Source: JBBRVW01 sp038246545
GTDB lineage: Bacteria > Actinomycetota > Actinomycetes > JACCUZ01
Direction: 5' to 3'
Length of the DNA stretch: 64,000 nt
Assembly: GCA_038246545.1 (NCBI GenBank)
Contig: JBBRVW010000007.1
Location: 60,075-124,074, forward strand
This document shows, piece after piece, positions 42,988 to 51,814 of this stretch (positions are counted from its first letter, which is position 1; every line of letters starts with the position of its first letter). The position numbers and the translations under genes were made by a program. The notes beneath the pieces are model-generated. The model did not search any database. It saw nothing but the letters and a program-made list of their open reading frames with translations, and was not told where the DNA came from.

Positions 42988-44064
42988 TCAGGCGTTCGCG
43001 CCGGTGCGCACGTCGGTCGCCGGCATCGGCCCGTCGGCCGAGAGCGGTAGCCGGCAGCCGACCATGGCGCCGCCGAGCGACGACCGGGCCACGAGCGCGG
43101 TCCCGCCATGGGCTTCGGCCGCTGCTCGGACGTAGGAGAGCCCCAGTCCGGTGCCCTCCCGCTTCTCAGCGCTGCGCCAGAACCGTTGGAACACGAGCGC
43201 GGAGTCGCCGGGCGATATCCCCGGCCCGCTGTCGGCCACCCCGAGGAGCACCGCTTCGCGGAACGGTCGACAGACCACGCGGACCTCGTCCTCGGGGCCG
43301 GTCACCGCGACGGCGTTCTCGACCAGGGCGTCGAGCACGATGCGCAGCACGTCTTCGTCGACATGCAGGGTCAACGACTCAGGTGCCTCCAGGGACCACC
43401 GGCGGTTGACGGACACCGACCAGCGGTCGTGGACGTCGCGCACCAGACCCGCGACGTCGACCGCACGCGGGGTCAGAGCGTCCGGTCGTTCCAGCTCGGC
43501 GATCGCGAGCAGCCGGCTGGCCATCCGGCCGATCCGGTCCAGCTCCTCGAGGGCCACGTCGGCGTCCCGCCGGACGAGCTCGTCGTCCGTGGACTCGCGG
43601 ATCAGTTCGATATGACCGCGAGCGATGGTGAGGGGGGTCCGCAGGGCGTGCGACGTGTCGCGCGCCAGCTCGTGCTCGTGCAGGCGTCGATCTCTCTCCT
43701 GCCCGGCCAGCTGCTCGACCTGGCGCTGGGCGACGACCCGGCGACGCGCGTGCCACACCATGGCGCCCAGGATCAGCGGCATCAGGAAGATCTCGAACAT
43801 CTCGTCGCCGGGAAGCTCGTCCTCGAGCCAGTGTGCGTAGAAGACCACGCCGGTGGAGACCACGATCGCACCGAGGACGGCGGCCGTCACGGGAAGCGAC
43901 CACACCCGGAAGCCGTAGACGGCGGCGAAGCTCACGAACAGCAGGTGGTACGGGACTGTCTCGTAGCCCCTCATGACGAAGGTGGCGTAGAGCAGCAGGA
44001 CCGCCCAGGCCGCGAAGGCGACATCGACCGCGGACCGCACGTGACGGCTGGGCGGTTCGGTCAC
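42988..44064 (-). CDS. sensor histidine kinase
   Basis: This 358-residue membrane kinase has three to four hydrophobic segments (residues about 10-105), a HisKA domain with the phosphoacceptor His in ELARDTSHALRTPLTIARGH (about 146), and an ATPase domain with NAVAVTG N box, DSGPGIS and GTGLGLSYV. GTG 44064 lies 1 base after the response regulator stop; an ATG at 44091 inside that gene is an alternative. The regulator gene directly upstream is its partner. The signal is not known. Confidence 0.88.
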   Translation of the reverse strand: MTEPPSRHVRSAVDVAFAAWAVLLLYATFVMRGYETVPYHLLFVSFAAVYGFRVWSLPVTAAVLGAIVVSTGVVFYAHWLEDELPGDEMFEIFLMPLILGAMVWHARRRVVAQRQVEQLAGQERDRRLHEHELARDTSHALRTPLTIARGHIELIRESTDDELVRRDADVALEELDRIGRMASRLLAIAELERPDALTPRAVDVAGLVRDVHDRWSVSVNRRWSLEAPESLTLHVDEDVLRIVLDALVENAVAVTGPEDEVRVVCRPFREAVLLGVADSGPGISPGDSALVFQRFWRSAEKREGTGLGLSYVRAAAEAHGGTALVARSSLGGAMVGCRLPLSADGPMPATDVRTGANA

Positions 44065-44065
44065 C

Positions 44066-44728
44066 TCAAACAGCGAAGGCGTAGCCCACATTGCGGATCG
44101 TCTCGATGAGCCCGCCGCCGAGCTTGTGCCGGAGCCGTCCGATGGTGACGTCCACGACGTTGCTGCCCGGGTCGAAGGCGTAGCCCCACACCTCGCGGAG
44201 CAGCTCGTCACGCGAGCACACCGCACCCTGTCGGCGCATGAGGTGCTGGACGAGGAGGAACTCGCGCGGGCTCAGCTCGGCCGTTTGTCCGCACCAGGTG
44301 AGCCGGTGCCGCGAGAAGTCGAGCTCGATGCCGGCAGCGGACATGAGAGCCGCGCCGGCGATCCCCGCCGGCTCTGCCAGCCGGGACCGGACCCGCGCTT
44401 TGAGCTCCCGGACGACGAACGGCTTGCCGACGTAGTCCACAGCGCCTCGCTCGAGGCAGGTCACCCGGGACTCGGTGTCCCCGAGGGCCGAGAGCACCAG
44501 GACGCGCTGCTCCGGCCGGCTCTCGACCAGGGCCGACAGGACTGCCGTCCCGGGCATGTCCGGGAGGAGCAGGTCCAGGATCACCAGGTCCCAGTCCTCG
44601 CTGACGGCGCGCTGCAGACCGGTCGTGCCGTCCGCGGCGGTGGCTACGAGGTACCCCTCGGGCTCCAGCACGCGTCGTAGCAGCCGACGCAGCCCCAGCT
44701 CGTCGTCGATACAAAGGATCTTGCTCAC
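44066..44728 (-). CDS. OmpR-type response regulator
   Basis: This 220-residue regulator has a receiver domain (ILCIDDE; phosphoacceptor Asp in LVILDLLLPDMPG; Lys in VGKPF) and a winged-helix C-terminal domain (ELSPREFLLVQHLMRRQGAVCSRDELLREVWGYAFDPGSNVVDVTIGRLRHKL). GTG 44728 is preceded by GGGAAG. It is followed directly by the kinase gene. Targets are not evident from the neighbourhood, although the decayed ferric-reductase-like gene is divergent. Confidence 0.93.
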   Translation of the reverse strand: MSKILCIDDELGLRRLLRRVLEPEGYLVATAADGTTGLQRAVSEDWDLVILDLLLPDMPGTAVLSALVESRPEQRVLVLSALGDTESRVTCLERGAVDYVGKPFVVRELKARVRSRLAEPAGIAGAALMSAAGIELDFSRHRLTWCGQTAELSPREFLLVQHLMRRQGAVCSRDELLREVWGYAFDPGSNVVDVTIGRLRHKLGGGLIETIRNVGYAFAV

Positions 44729-45040
44729 AGCTTCCCGCCCCTCGCGCGCCCCTCCGGCGCAGGGAACCCCCCGGCTCCTGCCTGTAGTTGTCCCGTGTCG
44801 GCGGCTCCACCGCAATCCGCCCATCGGGCCAGGCGAGTAGTCACTCCGTGCTACGACACGCAGGGCACCGATCGACGTCGGTGACGTTGTGTGACCGGAC
44901 ATGTCACGCGGTCGGCCGAGCGACGGGTGCCGCCCACGCCGCGGTGTGAGGCGCGGATGAGGGACCCGTGAGCCGAGGCTCGGCGAGCCTGGCTGGGCAG
45001 CCCGGGGGGCCATGACACGCCTTCCTGCCGAGGACCCCCC
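44729..45040. other. 312-base divergent intergenic region
   Basis: This stretch separates the response regulator from the decayed oxidoreductase. It must contain the promoter of the two-component operon and, formerly, of the oxidoreductase. I see no convincing promoter box, repeat or gene in it. Confidence 0.5.
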
Positions 45041-46414
45041 ATGCCGCGAGCTCCCGGGCCGGTGACGCCCACCGGTGCCGCCCACGTGCTTCGCGCGCGC
45101 CCCGACCGGCCCCGTCCGCATCGCACCTGGGCGCTGGTCTAGGTGGCCCTCGCCGTCGTCCCGCTCATGCTCAGCGTGGTGGCCGGACCGATGCGCGACG
45201 AGTCCTGGACCACCGAGCTGTCGCTGTCGACCGGCCTGGTGGCTGCGTCGCTCCTGGTGGCGGCGTACGCCCTGCCGTCGCGGGTCCGCAGGCTCAGCGC
45301 CGGGTTGGGCATCGAGACGGTCCTGCTCAGCCACCGCGTCGTCGCGGAGCTCGCCACCGGGCTGGTCGTCGTGCACATGGCACTGGTGGTCGCCGCCGAC
45401 CCGGAGCGGCTCCGCGTGCTGGACCTGCGCCATGCTCCGCCGCGGGTCTGGGCCGGCTCGGCGGCCACGGTGGCACTGGTGCTCCTGGCCGCCACCCGCC
45501 GGCGGCGCCGGCCACGCTACGAGGGCTGGCGGCTGCTGCACATCCTGCTCGCGACGGTCGTGGTCGTGGCCGCGGCACTGCACGTGTGGTGGCTGCACCA
45601 CCTGGTGCCCACCCGTTGCTCGCCGCCTGGTTCGCGGCGCTCGCCGGGCTCGTCGTCGCGCTGCTGGCCTACCGGTGGGTATGGCGTCCGTTCCGCTCGC
45701 GGCGGCATCGCTGCGTGGTGCACGAGGTACGGCAGGCCGCGCCGAGCGCCGTCACGGTCGTCCTGCACGCGACCGGCCACGAGGGGGATCCCGTTCGAGG
45801 CCGGCCAGTTCGCCTGGCTGAAGCTCGGAGGCTCATCGTTCGTGTTCGAGGAGCACCCGTTCACGATCGCCTCGACGGCGGCCGAGCCGTGGCGCAAGGA
45901 GTGCACCATCAAGGCGCTGGGCGACTTCACCGAGCTGGTCGCCGGGCTCCGGCCCGGGCGCAGCGTCTTTCTGGACGGCCCGCACGGCCGGTTCACCCTC
46001 GCCGACCTGCCGGCGAACGGGTTCGTCTTCATCGCCGGCGGGGTCGGCGTCACGCCGATGCTCAGCATGCTCCGGACGATGGCGGACGACGGCGACCCCA
46101 GGCCGGCCCTGCTGCTCGTCGGCGGCCGCACCGCCGACGACCTGGTGCACCGTGACGAGCTCGCGGTCCTGGCCGACCGGCTCGACCTCACCGTCGTGGA
46201 GGTCGTCTCGGACCCCCCGGCGGGGTGGCGCGGCGAGTGCGGCTTCGTCGACCGGACGGTCATGGAGGGCTACCTGCCCGGGCTGCGCGATCGCCGTCGG
46301 CGGCAGTGGTTCGTGTGCGGCCCACCCCCCATGATCCATGCCGTGATCAAGGACGTGCGCTCCCTCGGGGTGCCGAGGTCGCACGTCCAGACGGAGCGTT
46401 TCGACATGGTCTGA
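45041..46414 (+). pseudogene. ferric reductase-like membrane oxidoreductase, broken by a stop and two frame shifts
   Basis: The gene encodes a ferric-reductase-like membrane part (HRVVAELATGLVVVHMALV with haem His) and an FAD/NAD reductase part (IPFEAGQFAWLKL, FIAGGVGVTPMLSML, QWFVCGPPPM), about 457 residues. It is broken in three places. A TAG at 45140-45142 lies in frame after codon 33, inside the first membrane helix (RTWALV-stop-VALAVVPLML). The frame then shifts near 45605-45612 and shifts back at a run of five G near 45781-45785, leaving about 60 wrong residues between. Translation from GTG 45143 could still give a 423-residue product with a scrambled centre. Confidence 0.8.
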
Positions 46415-46535
46415 CCCGCGCCGCGGTGAGCCGCGCCGGGTGAGCTTCCGCACTCTCCTTGACCGGTCCTTGCCCCCACGCAGACCGATCGCCGTCCGAC
46501 ACGGCCATCCGAGAAACCGGCCACCGGGAGTCAGC

Positions 46536-46634
46536 ATGACCACGATGATCAGCCGCTTCACCATCCTGAACATTGCGCTCGTCGTCACCACCATCCCCGC
46601 GGTGACGATGCTCCGCCTGGCCCTCTGGGGGTAG
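46536..46634 (+). CDS. 32-residue single-span membrane protein
   Basis: This tiny protein begins MTTMISRFTILNIALVVTTI and ends MLRLALWG; almost the whole length is one hydrophobic segment. GGGAG lies 6 bases before the ATG. It sits between the decayed oxidoreductase and a DHA2 exporter, 43 bases upstream of the exporter start, and may be its leader or partner. No family is recognised. Confidence 0.5.
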   Translation: MTTMISRFTILNIALVVTTIPAVTMLRLALWG

Positions 46635-46676
46635 CACCCTGGCATGACTCCTGGGCGGGGGGTGTTGGATCCGGAC

Positions 46677-48191
46677 ATGGCACGTGTCACGCCGCCCGCC
46701 GCTTCCGCCGAGCGCCCGGGGGGTCTCGCCTTCGGCGAGCCGGCGGCACGGTGGGTGCTCGCCGCCACGGTGCTGGGCTCCGGCCTCGCGTTCATCGACG
46801 GCACGGTCGTCAACGTCGCGCTGCCGAGGATCGGCGAGTCGCTCGACGCCGGTGTCTCGGGGCTGCAGTGGACGATCAACGCCTACACGCTGACCCTCGC
46901 CTCGCTCATCCTGCTGGGCGGATCGCTGGGTGACCGGTTCGGTCGCAAGCGGGTCTTTCTCATCGGTGTCGTCTGGTTCGCGGTCGCGTCCCTGTTCTGC
47001 GGCGTCGCACCGAACATCGAGACGTTGATCGCCGCCCGTGCGGTTCAGGGGATCGGGGGCGCGCTGCTGACGCCGGGAAGCCTGGCGATCCTGCAGTCGT
47101 CGTTCCGGCCGGAGGACCGGATGCGCGCGATCGGCGCGTGGTCCGGCCTCGGCGGCATCGCAGGGGCAGCCGGGCCGTTCCTCGGCGGCTACCTGGTCGA
47201 GAGCGTCGGCTGGCGGTGGGTGTTCCTCATCAACCTGCCGTTCGCGGTGGCGGTGGTCCTGGTCGCCCGCCGGCACGTGCCCGAGAGCCGCGACCCGGAG
47301 GCCACCCGCTCGCTCGACGTCATCGGGGCCGCCGTGGGTGCGATCGGGCTCGGCGCCGTCACCTATGCACTGATCGCCTGGCAGGAGCGCGGCCTCGGCT
47401 CGCCGGTCGTGCTGGTGACGTTGGTCGGCGGTGCGGCCGGCCTGGCCGGATTCGTGTGGCGGGAGCGCGCGGCGCGCGAGCCGATGCTGCCGCTCGGCAT
47501 CTTCTCGTCGGCGGCGTTCACGGCCACCAACATCGTCACCTTCGCGGTCTACGCCGCGCTCAGCGGCCTGTTCCTGTTCCTGGTCCTCGCCCTGCAGGTG
47601 GTCGCTGGCTTCTCGCCGATCGCCGCCGGCGCCGCGCTGCTGCCGGTGACGGTGCTCATGCTGCTGCTCTCGTCGCGGATGGGTGCGCTCTCCACGAGGA
47701 TCGGGCCGCGCATCCCGATGACCGTCGGCCCGCTGGTGTCCGCCACCGCCGCGCTCTGGCTGAGTGGGCTCGACGAGAACGCGACCTACATCGGCGATGT
47801 CCTGCCGCGGGTCGGCCTGTTCGGCCTCGGGCTGTCGATCACGGTCGCCCCGCTGACCGCCACGGTGCTCGCCGCGGCGCCGGACCGGCACGCCGGCATC
47901 GCCAGCGGCGTCAACAACGCGGTGGCCCGGGTAGCCGGGCTGCTGGCGGTCGCTGCGTTGCCCCTGGTGGTCGGCCTCGACGGCGCGGCGTACGCCGACC
48001 CGGAGCTGCTGCAGCCGGCGTACCGCGAGGCGATGCTCGTCTGCTCCGGGCTGCTCGCCTCGGGTGGGGTGCTGGCCGCGCTGCTCGTGCGACGGGTGCC
48101 GACCGGCGACGAGCCAGGGACGGCACCGGCCCACCCCTACTCGTGCCCGGTCACCGGGCCGCAGCCCGTGCCCGAGCCTGGCCGGCGCTGA
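46677..48191 (+). CDS. MFS transporter, DHA2 family (14 helices)
   Basis: This 504-residue proton-coupled exporter has the DHA2 signatures: LDVTV-like LAFIDGTVVNVALPRIGESL in helix 1, SLGDRFGRKRVFLIG in the 2-3 loop, and GIGGALLTPGSLAIL. About 14 hydrophobic helices are present. It is related to drug/toxin exporters; the cargo is unknown. ATG 46677 is preferred over 46644, because MARVTPPAASAERP fits the short polar head of relatives. A strong hairpin overlaps its stop. Confidence 0.9.
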   Translation: MARVTPPAASAERPGGLAFGEPAARWVLAATVLGSGLAFIDGTVVNVALPRIGESLDAGVSGLQWTINAYTLTLASLILLGGSLGDRFGRKRVFLIGVVWFAVASLFCGVAPNIETLIAARAVQGIGGALLTPGSLAILQSSFRPEDRMRAIGAWSGLGGIAGAAGPFLGGYLVESVGWRWVFLINLPFAVAVVLVARRHVPESRDPEATRSLDVIGAAVGAIGLGAVTYALIAWQERGLGSPVVLVTLVGGAAGLAGFVWRERAAREPMLPLGIFSSAAFTATNIVTFAVYAALSGLFLFLVLALQVVAGFSPIAAGAALLPVTVLMLLLSSRMGALSTRIGPRIPMTVGPLVSATAALWLSGLDENATYIGDVLPRVGLFGLGLSITVAPLTATVLAAAPDRHAGIASGVNNAVARVAGLLAVAALPLVVGLDGAAYADPELLQPAYREAMLVCSGLLASGGVLAALLVRRVPTGDEPGTAPAHPYSCPVTGPQPVPEPGRR

Positions 48192-48222
48192 CCGCCGTAC
48201 CGGGATCCGGTACGGCGGTCAG
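48188..48222. terminator. perfect 16-bp hairpin between the exporter and the sigma factor
   Basis: CTGACCGCCGTACCGG (48188-48203) and CCGGTACGGCGGTCAG (48207-48222) pair perfectly around a GAT loop. The stem begins on the exporter stop codon and ends 22 bases from the stop of the convergent sigma gene, so it should end both transcripts. Confidence 0.8.
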
Positions 48223-48243
48223 GGTCGTGCTCCGGCAGGCAGG

Positions 48244-49308
48244 TCAGGCGTTCTCGTCGGCCACCCAGAGGCGCAGCCGCTCGAGCGCCTCGCGCTCGAT
48301 CTGGCGGACCCGCTCGCGGGACACCCCCAGCCGGCCGGCGATCTCCTCGTAGGTCTGCTTCGGTCCGGGCACCAGCCCGTAGCGGCAGCGGATCACCTCG
48401 GACTCGCGGTCGGTGAGGCGGTCGACCAGGCCGATCAGCTCACCGCGGGAGTCGGCCTCGACGACCAGCTCCTCGGGGGTGGCGTCCGAGGCATCGACCA
48501 GGTCGCCCAGGGTCGTGCCGCCGTCCTCACCCACGAGGGCGTCGAGGCTGGCCGGCGTCCGGGAGATCCGGTCGAGGTCCTGGATGGTCCCGACGTCGAG
48601 GCCCATCTCGGTCGCCACCTCGAGGTCGGTCGCGTCGCGGCCGAGAGAGGCGGACAGGTCACGACGGGTGCGGCCGAGTCGGCTGAGCTTCTCGACCTGG
48701 TGCACGGGCAGCCGCACGGTGCGGCTCTGCTCGGCGATGGCCCGACCGATCGACTGGCGGATCCACCATGTGGCGTAGGTCGAGAACTTGTAGCCGCGGG
48801 CGTAGTCGAACTTCTCCACGGCACGGACCAGGCCGACGTTGCCCTCCTGGATCAGGTCCAGCAGGGGCATCGAGGCCCGGGTGTAGCGACGCGCGAGCGA
48901 GACGACGAGCCGGAGGTTGGCCTTGATGAAGGCGCGTTTCGCGACCTCGCCCTCGTCGGCGAGCCGGGCCAGCTCGACCGAGCCGGCGACCTTGCGCGCC
49001 TCCCGGAGCTTGACCGCCCGACGGTGGCCGAGCCCGTCGAGAAGCTGACGGGCGTACAGACCGGCCTCGATCCGCTGTGCGAGCTCGACCTCGCTCGCGG
49101 CGTCGAGCAGCGGAGCCCGGCCGATCTCGTCGAGGTAAAGGCGGACCAGGTCGGGAGTGGCGACCTCGAGATCGAACGCGTCGGCGGCCGGGGCAGGCGC
49201 GCTCGCGACGTCGTCGGTGTCAGTGTCGGGCACGACGTACAGGTCGGGCTGGGCTTCGGGGGTGCTCTCAGGCAGGGGAGCGGTGTGGGACAAGGGCTGC
49301 TGGGTCAT
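48244..49308 (-). CDS. RNA polymerase sigma factor, group 2 (HrdD-like)
   Basis: This 354-residue sigma-70 family protein has regions 1.2 to 4 but only a short N-terminus, as in non-essential group 2 factors: TPDLVRLYLDEIGRAPLL (1.2), LRLVVSLARRYTRASMPLLDLIQEGNVGLVRAVEKFDYARGYKFSTYATWWIRQSI (2.1-2.4), LPVHQVEKLSRL (3), and YEEIAGRLGVSRERVRQIEREALERLR (4.2). In Streptomyces hrdD is a SigR target, and a SigR-type promoter lies upstream here as well, which supports the HrdD-like call. Confidence 0.92.
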   Translation of the reverse strand: MTQQPLSHTAPLPESTPEAQPDLYVVPDTDTDDVASAPAPAADAFDLEVATPDLVRLYLDEIGRAPLLDAASEVELAQRIEAGLYARQLLDGLGHRRAVKLREARKVAGSVELARLADEGEVAKRAFIKANLRLVVSLARRYTRASMPLLDLIQEGNVGLVRAVEKFDYARGYKFSTYATWWIRQSIGRAIAEQSRTVRLPVHQVEKLSRLGRTRRDLSASLGRDATDLEVATEMGLDVGTIQDLDRISRTPASLDALVGEDGGTTLGDLVDASDATPEELVVEADSRGELIGLVDRLTDRESEVIRCRYGLVPGPKQTYEEIAGRLGVSRERVRQIEREALERLRLWVADENA

Positions 49309-49354
49309 CGGTCCCTTCTTCGTGCCGTCGACGGGATGGCGGCACGTTGGTCCC

Positions 49355-49380
49355 AACGCGTGGGGGCGCTGGAGGATTCC
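49355..49380 (-). promoter_or_regulatory. SigR-type promoter of the group 2 sigma factor
   Basis: Read on the minus strand, GGAAT (49380-49376) and GTT (49357-49355) are separated by 18 bases, and the base before GGAAT is C rather than G. This matches the SigR consensus with one deviation. The start of transcription should fall about 40 bases before the ATG at 49308. Confidence 0.7.
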
Positions 49381-49419
49381 GGCACGTGAGAGGGCCGTCC
49401 CACGGGGTAGGCGCCCGGA

Positions 49420-50469
49420 GTGCACACCTCCACGACCGGCTCCCGGGCCGACGCCCTGGCCCGCCTGCGGCCGGAGGAGCCCGACCCGGTCGCCCGGACG
49501 GCCAGATGGGTGCACGACGCCGTCCGGGAGGGGCTCCTGCCCGGCACCCGCCCCGGGGACGGGACGACCCTCGACCGCTTCGCGCTGCTCGCCGACCTCG
49601 GCACCGTCGACCTCGATCTGGCCCGGTTGGGCGAGGCCCACCTCGACGCCGTGGCGATCCTGGCGGACCTCGGTGCCGCCGACCTGCACCGGCCCGGCGC
49701 GGTCTGGGGCGTGTGGGCGGCGAACCCGCCCGTCGACCCGCTGCGTGCCGCCGGGTCGGCCGGCGGCTGGCGGCTCACCGGGACCAAGCAGTGGTGCAGC
49801 GGCGCGGGGGCCTGTGACCGCGCCCTGGTGACGGCGCTGGCCGACGACGGCTACCGGATGTTCGCCGTCGACCTGTCCGACCCGTCGGCCGCGCCGGTCG
49901 ACGGCAGCTGGCCGCCGGTCGCGATGGCCGGCAGCGACAGCCGGTCGGTGCGCTTCGACGGCACGCCGGCGGCCGCGGTCGGTGAACCGGAGTCCTACCT
50001 GCGGCGGGCCGGCTTCTGGCACGGCGCCGTCGGGGTCGCAGCCGTGTGGTGGGGCGGTGCGCGAGGAGTCGCCCGCGCGCTGCACCGCGCGCACTCCCGG
50101 CGGCCGCTGCACCCGCACGCCCTGGCCCACGCGGGTGCCGTGGACGCCGGGCTGGCGTCGTCGTGGGCGCTGCTCGGCGACGCAGCGCGGTCGATCGACG
50201 CCGACCCGGACGACACGTCCGGCGCGGCCGAGCTGGTGGCCCGCCGGGTCCGGGCCACGGTCGAGCAGGTCGCCACCGACGTCGTGGTGCGCACCGGCCG
50301 CGCCCTCGGCGCCGCCCCGCTCGCGATGGACGCCGACCATGCGCGCCGGGTGTTCGACCTCGAGCTGTACCTCCGGCAGAGCCATGCCGAGAAGGACCTC
50401 GAGCAGCTCGGCCGCACCGCGCTCGAGGGCGGTGCGGCGCCGTGGACGGAGGGCGACCCGTCATGGTGA
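49420..50469 (+). CDS. acyl-CoA dehydrogenase-like protein of a four-gene cluster
   Basis: This 349-residue protein has the acyl-CoA dehydrogenase outline: a helical head, GGWRLTGTKQWCSGAGACDRALVTA in the middle beta domain (about 120-150), and a C-terminal helical bundle (VRATVEQVATDVVVRTGRALGAAPLAMDADHARRVFDLELYLRQSHAEKDLEQLG). The chain is shorter than usual, and a typical catalytic Glu is not obvious. It is the first gene of an operon with PIG-L, methyltransferase and glycosyltransferase genes, and overlaps PIG-L by 7 bases. GTG is the start. Confidence 0.85.
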   Translation: MHTSTTGSRADALARLRPEEPDPVARTARWVHDAVREGLLPGTRPGDGTTLDRFALLADLGTVDLDLARLGEAHLDAVAILADLGAADLHRPGAVWGVWAANPPVDPLRAAGSAGGWRLTGTKQWCSGAGACDRALVTALADDGYRMFAVDLSDPSAAPVDGSWPPVAMAGSDSRSVRFDGTPAAAVGEPESYLRRAGFWHGAVGVAAVWWGGARGVARALHRAHSRRPLHPHALAHAGAVDAGLASSWALLGDAARSIDADPDDTSGAAELVARRVRATVEQVATDVVVRTGRALGAAPLAMDADHARRVFDLELYLRQSHAEKDLEQLGRTALEGGAAPWTEGDPSW

Positions 50470-51212
50470 CCGTCATCGAACCGACGGCCGGCACCGACGA
50501 GGCGGAGTGGGCGGCCTGGCTGCCGGGTGTGGCCTGGCCGGCGCTGGACGTGGGTGCGCTGACCGGACGGCCGGTCCTCGTCCTCGCCGCGCATCCCGAC
50601 GACGAGGTCCTGGGTGTCGGCGGGCTGGTGCACCTGCTGTCCCGGGCGGGTGCGTCGTTGCGCTTCGTCTGGGCCACGGACGGCGAGGGGTCGCACCCCG
50701 GGTCGGCCTCGCCGGTGGTGGGGCAGCTGCCGGTGCTGCGCCGGCAGGAGTCGGCGGCCGCGCTGGCGGAGCTGGGCGTCGACGATGCGCAGAGCGAGCA
50801 CCTCGGTCTCCCCGACGGTGCTCTCGCCGGGTGCGAGCACGACCTGGCGACGGCGCTCGGCCCGCTCGTGACCGCCGGCGACCTGCTGCTGGCGCCGTGG
50901 TCGGGCGACGGCCACCCCGACCATGAGGCCGTCGGCCGGGTCGCACTGTCGCTCGGCCGGTCGCTGGGCAGCCCGGTGCTGGAGTACCCGGTCTGGGCCT
51001 GGAGCTGGGGACACCCGGCCGACCGGCGGGTGCCGTGGGACCGGGCCCGACGGGTCGCCCTCGACCCGGCCGCGCGGGACGCGAAGGCCGCCGCTACGGC
51101 GTGCTTCCGCACCCAGGTCGAGCCCATCGGTCCAGGGCCGTGCGACGGCCCGGTCGTGCCGGAGCGGGTGCTCGCGCACTTCCGCCGCGACGCGGAGCTG
51201 GTGCTGGCATGA
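50463..51212 (+). CDS. PIG-L family deacetylase
   Basis: This 249-residue zinc hydrolase removes acyl groups from amino sugars or related molecules. The family motifs are LAAHPDDEVLGVGG (about residue 44-56) and SGDGHPDHEAVGRVA (about 152), which provide the zinc-binding His/Asp pairs. It lacks a signal peptide. It overlaps the gene before it by 7 bases and the one after by 4, so expression of the cluster must be tightly linked. Its natural substrate is presumably the product of the neighbours. Confidence 0.9.
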   Translation: MVTVIEPTAGTDEAEWAAWLPGVAWPALDVGALTGRPVLVLAAHPDDEVLGVGGLVHLLSRAGASLRFVWATDGEGSHPGSASPVVGQLPVLRRQESAAALAELGVDDAQSEHLGLPDGALAGCEHDLATALGPLVTAGDLLLAPWSGDGHPDHEAVGRVALSLGRSLGSPVLEYPVWAWSWGHPADRRVPWDRARRVALDPAARDAKAAATACFRTQVEPIGPGPCDGPVVPERVLAHFRRDAELVLA

Positions 51213-51814
51213 GTCTTCCTGCCGACTACTTCGCCCGGATGTATGCCGTCAGTGAGGACCCGTGGGGGTTTCGCAGCCGGTGGTACGAGGAGCGCAAGCG
51301 AGCCGTGACGCTGGCCGTGCTGGACCGACCCCGGTACCGGGCGGCGTTCGAGCCCGGCTGCTCGGTGGGGGTGCTGACAACCGCGCTGGCCGACCGATGC
51401 GAGCGGTTGCTCGCCACCGACGTCGACCCCACTGCCGTGGCCGCCACGCAGGCTGCCGTCGCGGACCGGCCGCACGTCACCGTCGAGCAGCGCTCGGTGC
51501 CGGCCGACTGGCCGGCCGGTGAGTTCGACCTCGTCGTGGTCTCCGAGCTGGGCTACTACCTCGACGCGCCGGAACTGGGCGACCTGGTGGACCGCACTCT
51601 GGGGGCGCTCGCCCCCGGTGGGTCGCTCCTGCTCTGCCACTGGCGGCACCCGGTCGACGACTACCCGCTTCCTGGCGACGCGGTGCACGAGCGGTTCCGG
51701 GCCGAGCCGGCCCTGGTGGCCGCGGTCCGGCACGAGGAGGCGGACTTCCTGCTCGACCTGGTCACGCTCGGTCGCACCGACTCGCCGGCACGGCGCGAGG
51801 GACTGACGCCGTGA
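51209..51814 (+). CDS. SAM-dependent methyltransferase (NodS-like)
   Basis: This 201-residue class I methyltransferase starts with SLPADYFARMYAVSEDPWGFRSRWYEERKR, a signature shared with NodS-like enzymes, then has the SAM-binding FEPGCSVGVLTTALADR (about 48) and VVSELGYYL. NodS acts on an amino group of a deacetylated sugar, which fits the preceding PIG-L deacetylase: deacetylate, then N-methylate. Overlaps of 4 bases on both sides show a strict operon. Confidence 0.88.
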   Translation: MSLPADYFARMYAVSEDPWGFRSRWYEERKRAVTLAVLDRPRYRAAFEPGCSVGVLTTALADRCERLLATDVDPTAVAATQAAVADRPHVTVEQRSVPADWPAGEFDLVVVSELGYYLDAPELGDLVDRTLGALAPGGSLLLCHWRHPVDDYPLPGDAVHERFRAEPALVAAVRHEEADFLLDLVTLGRTDSPARREGLTP

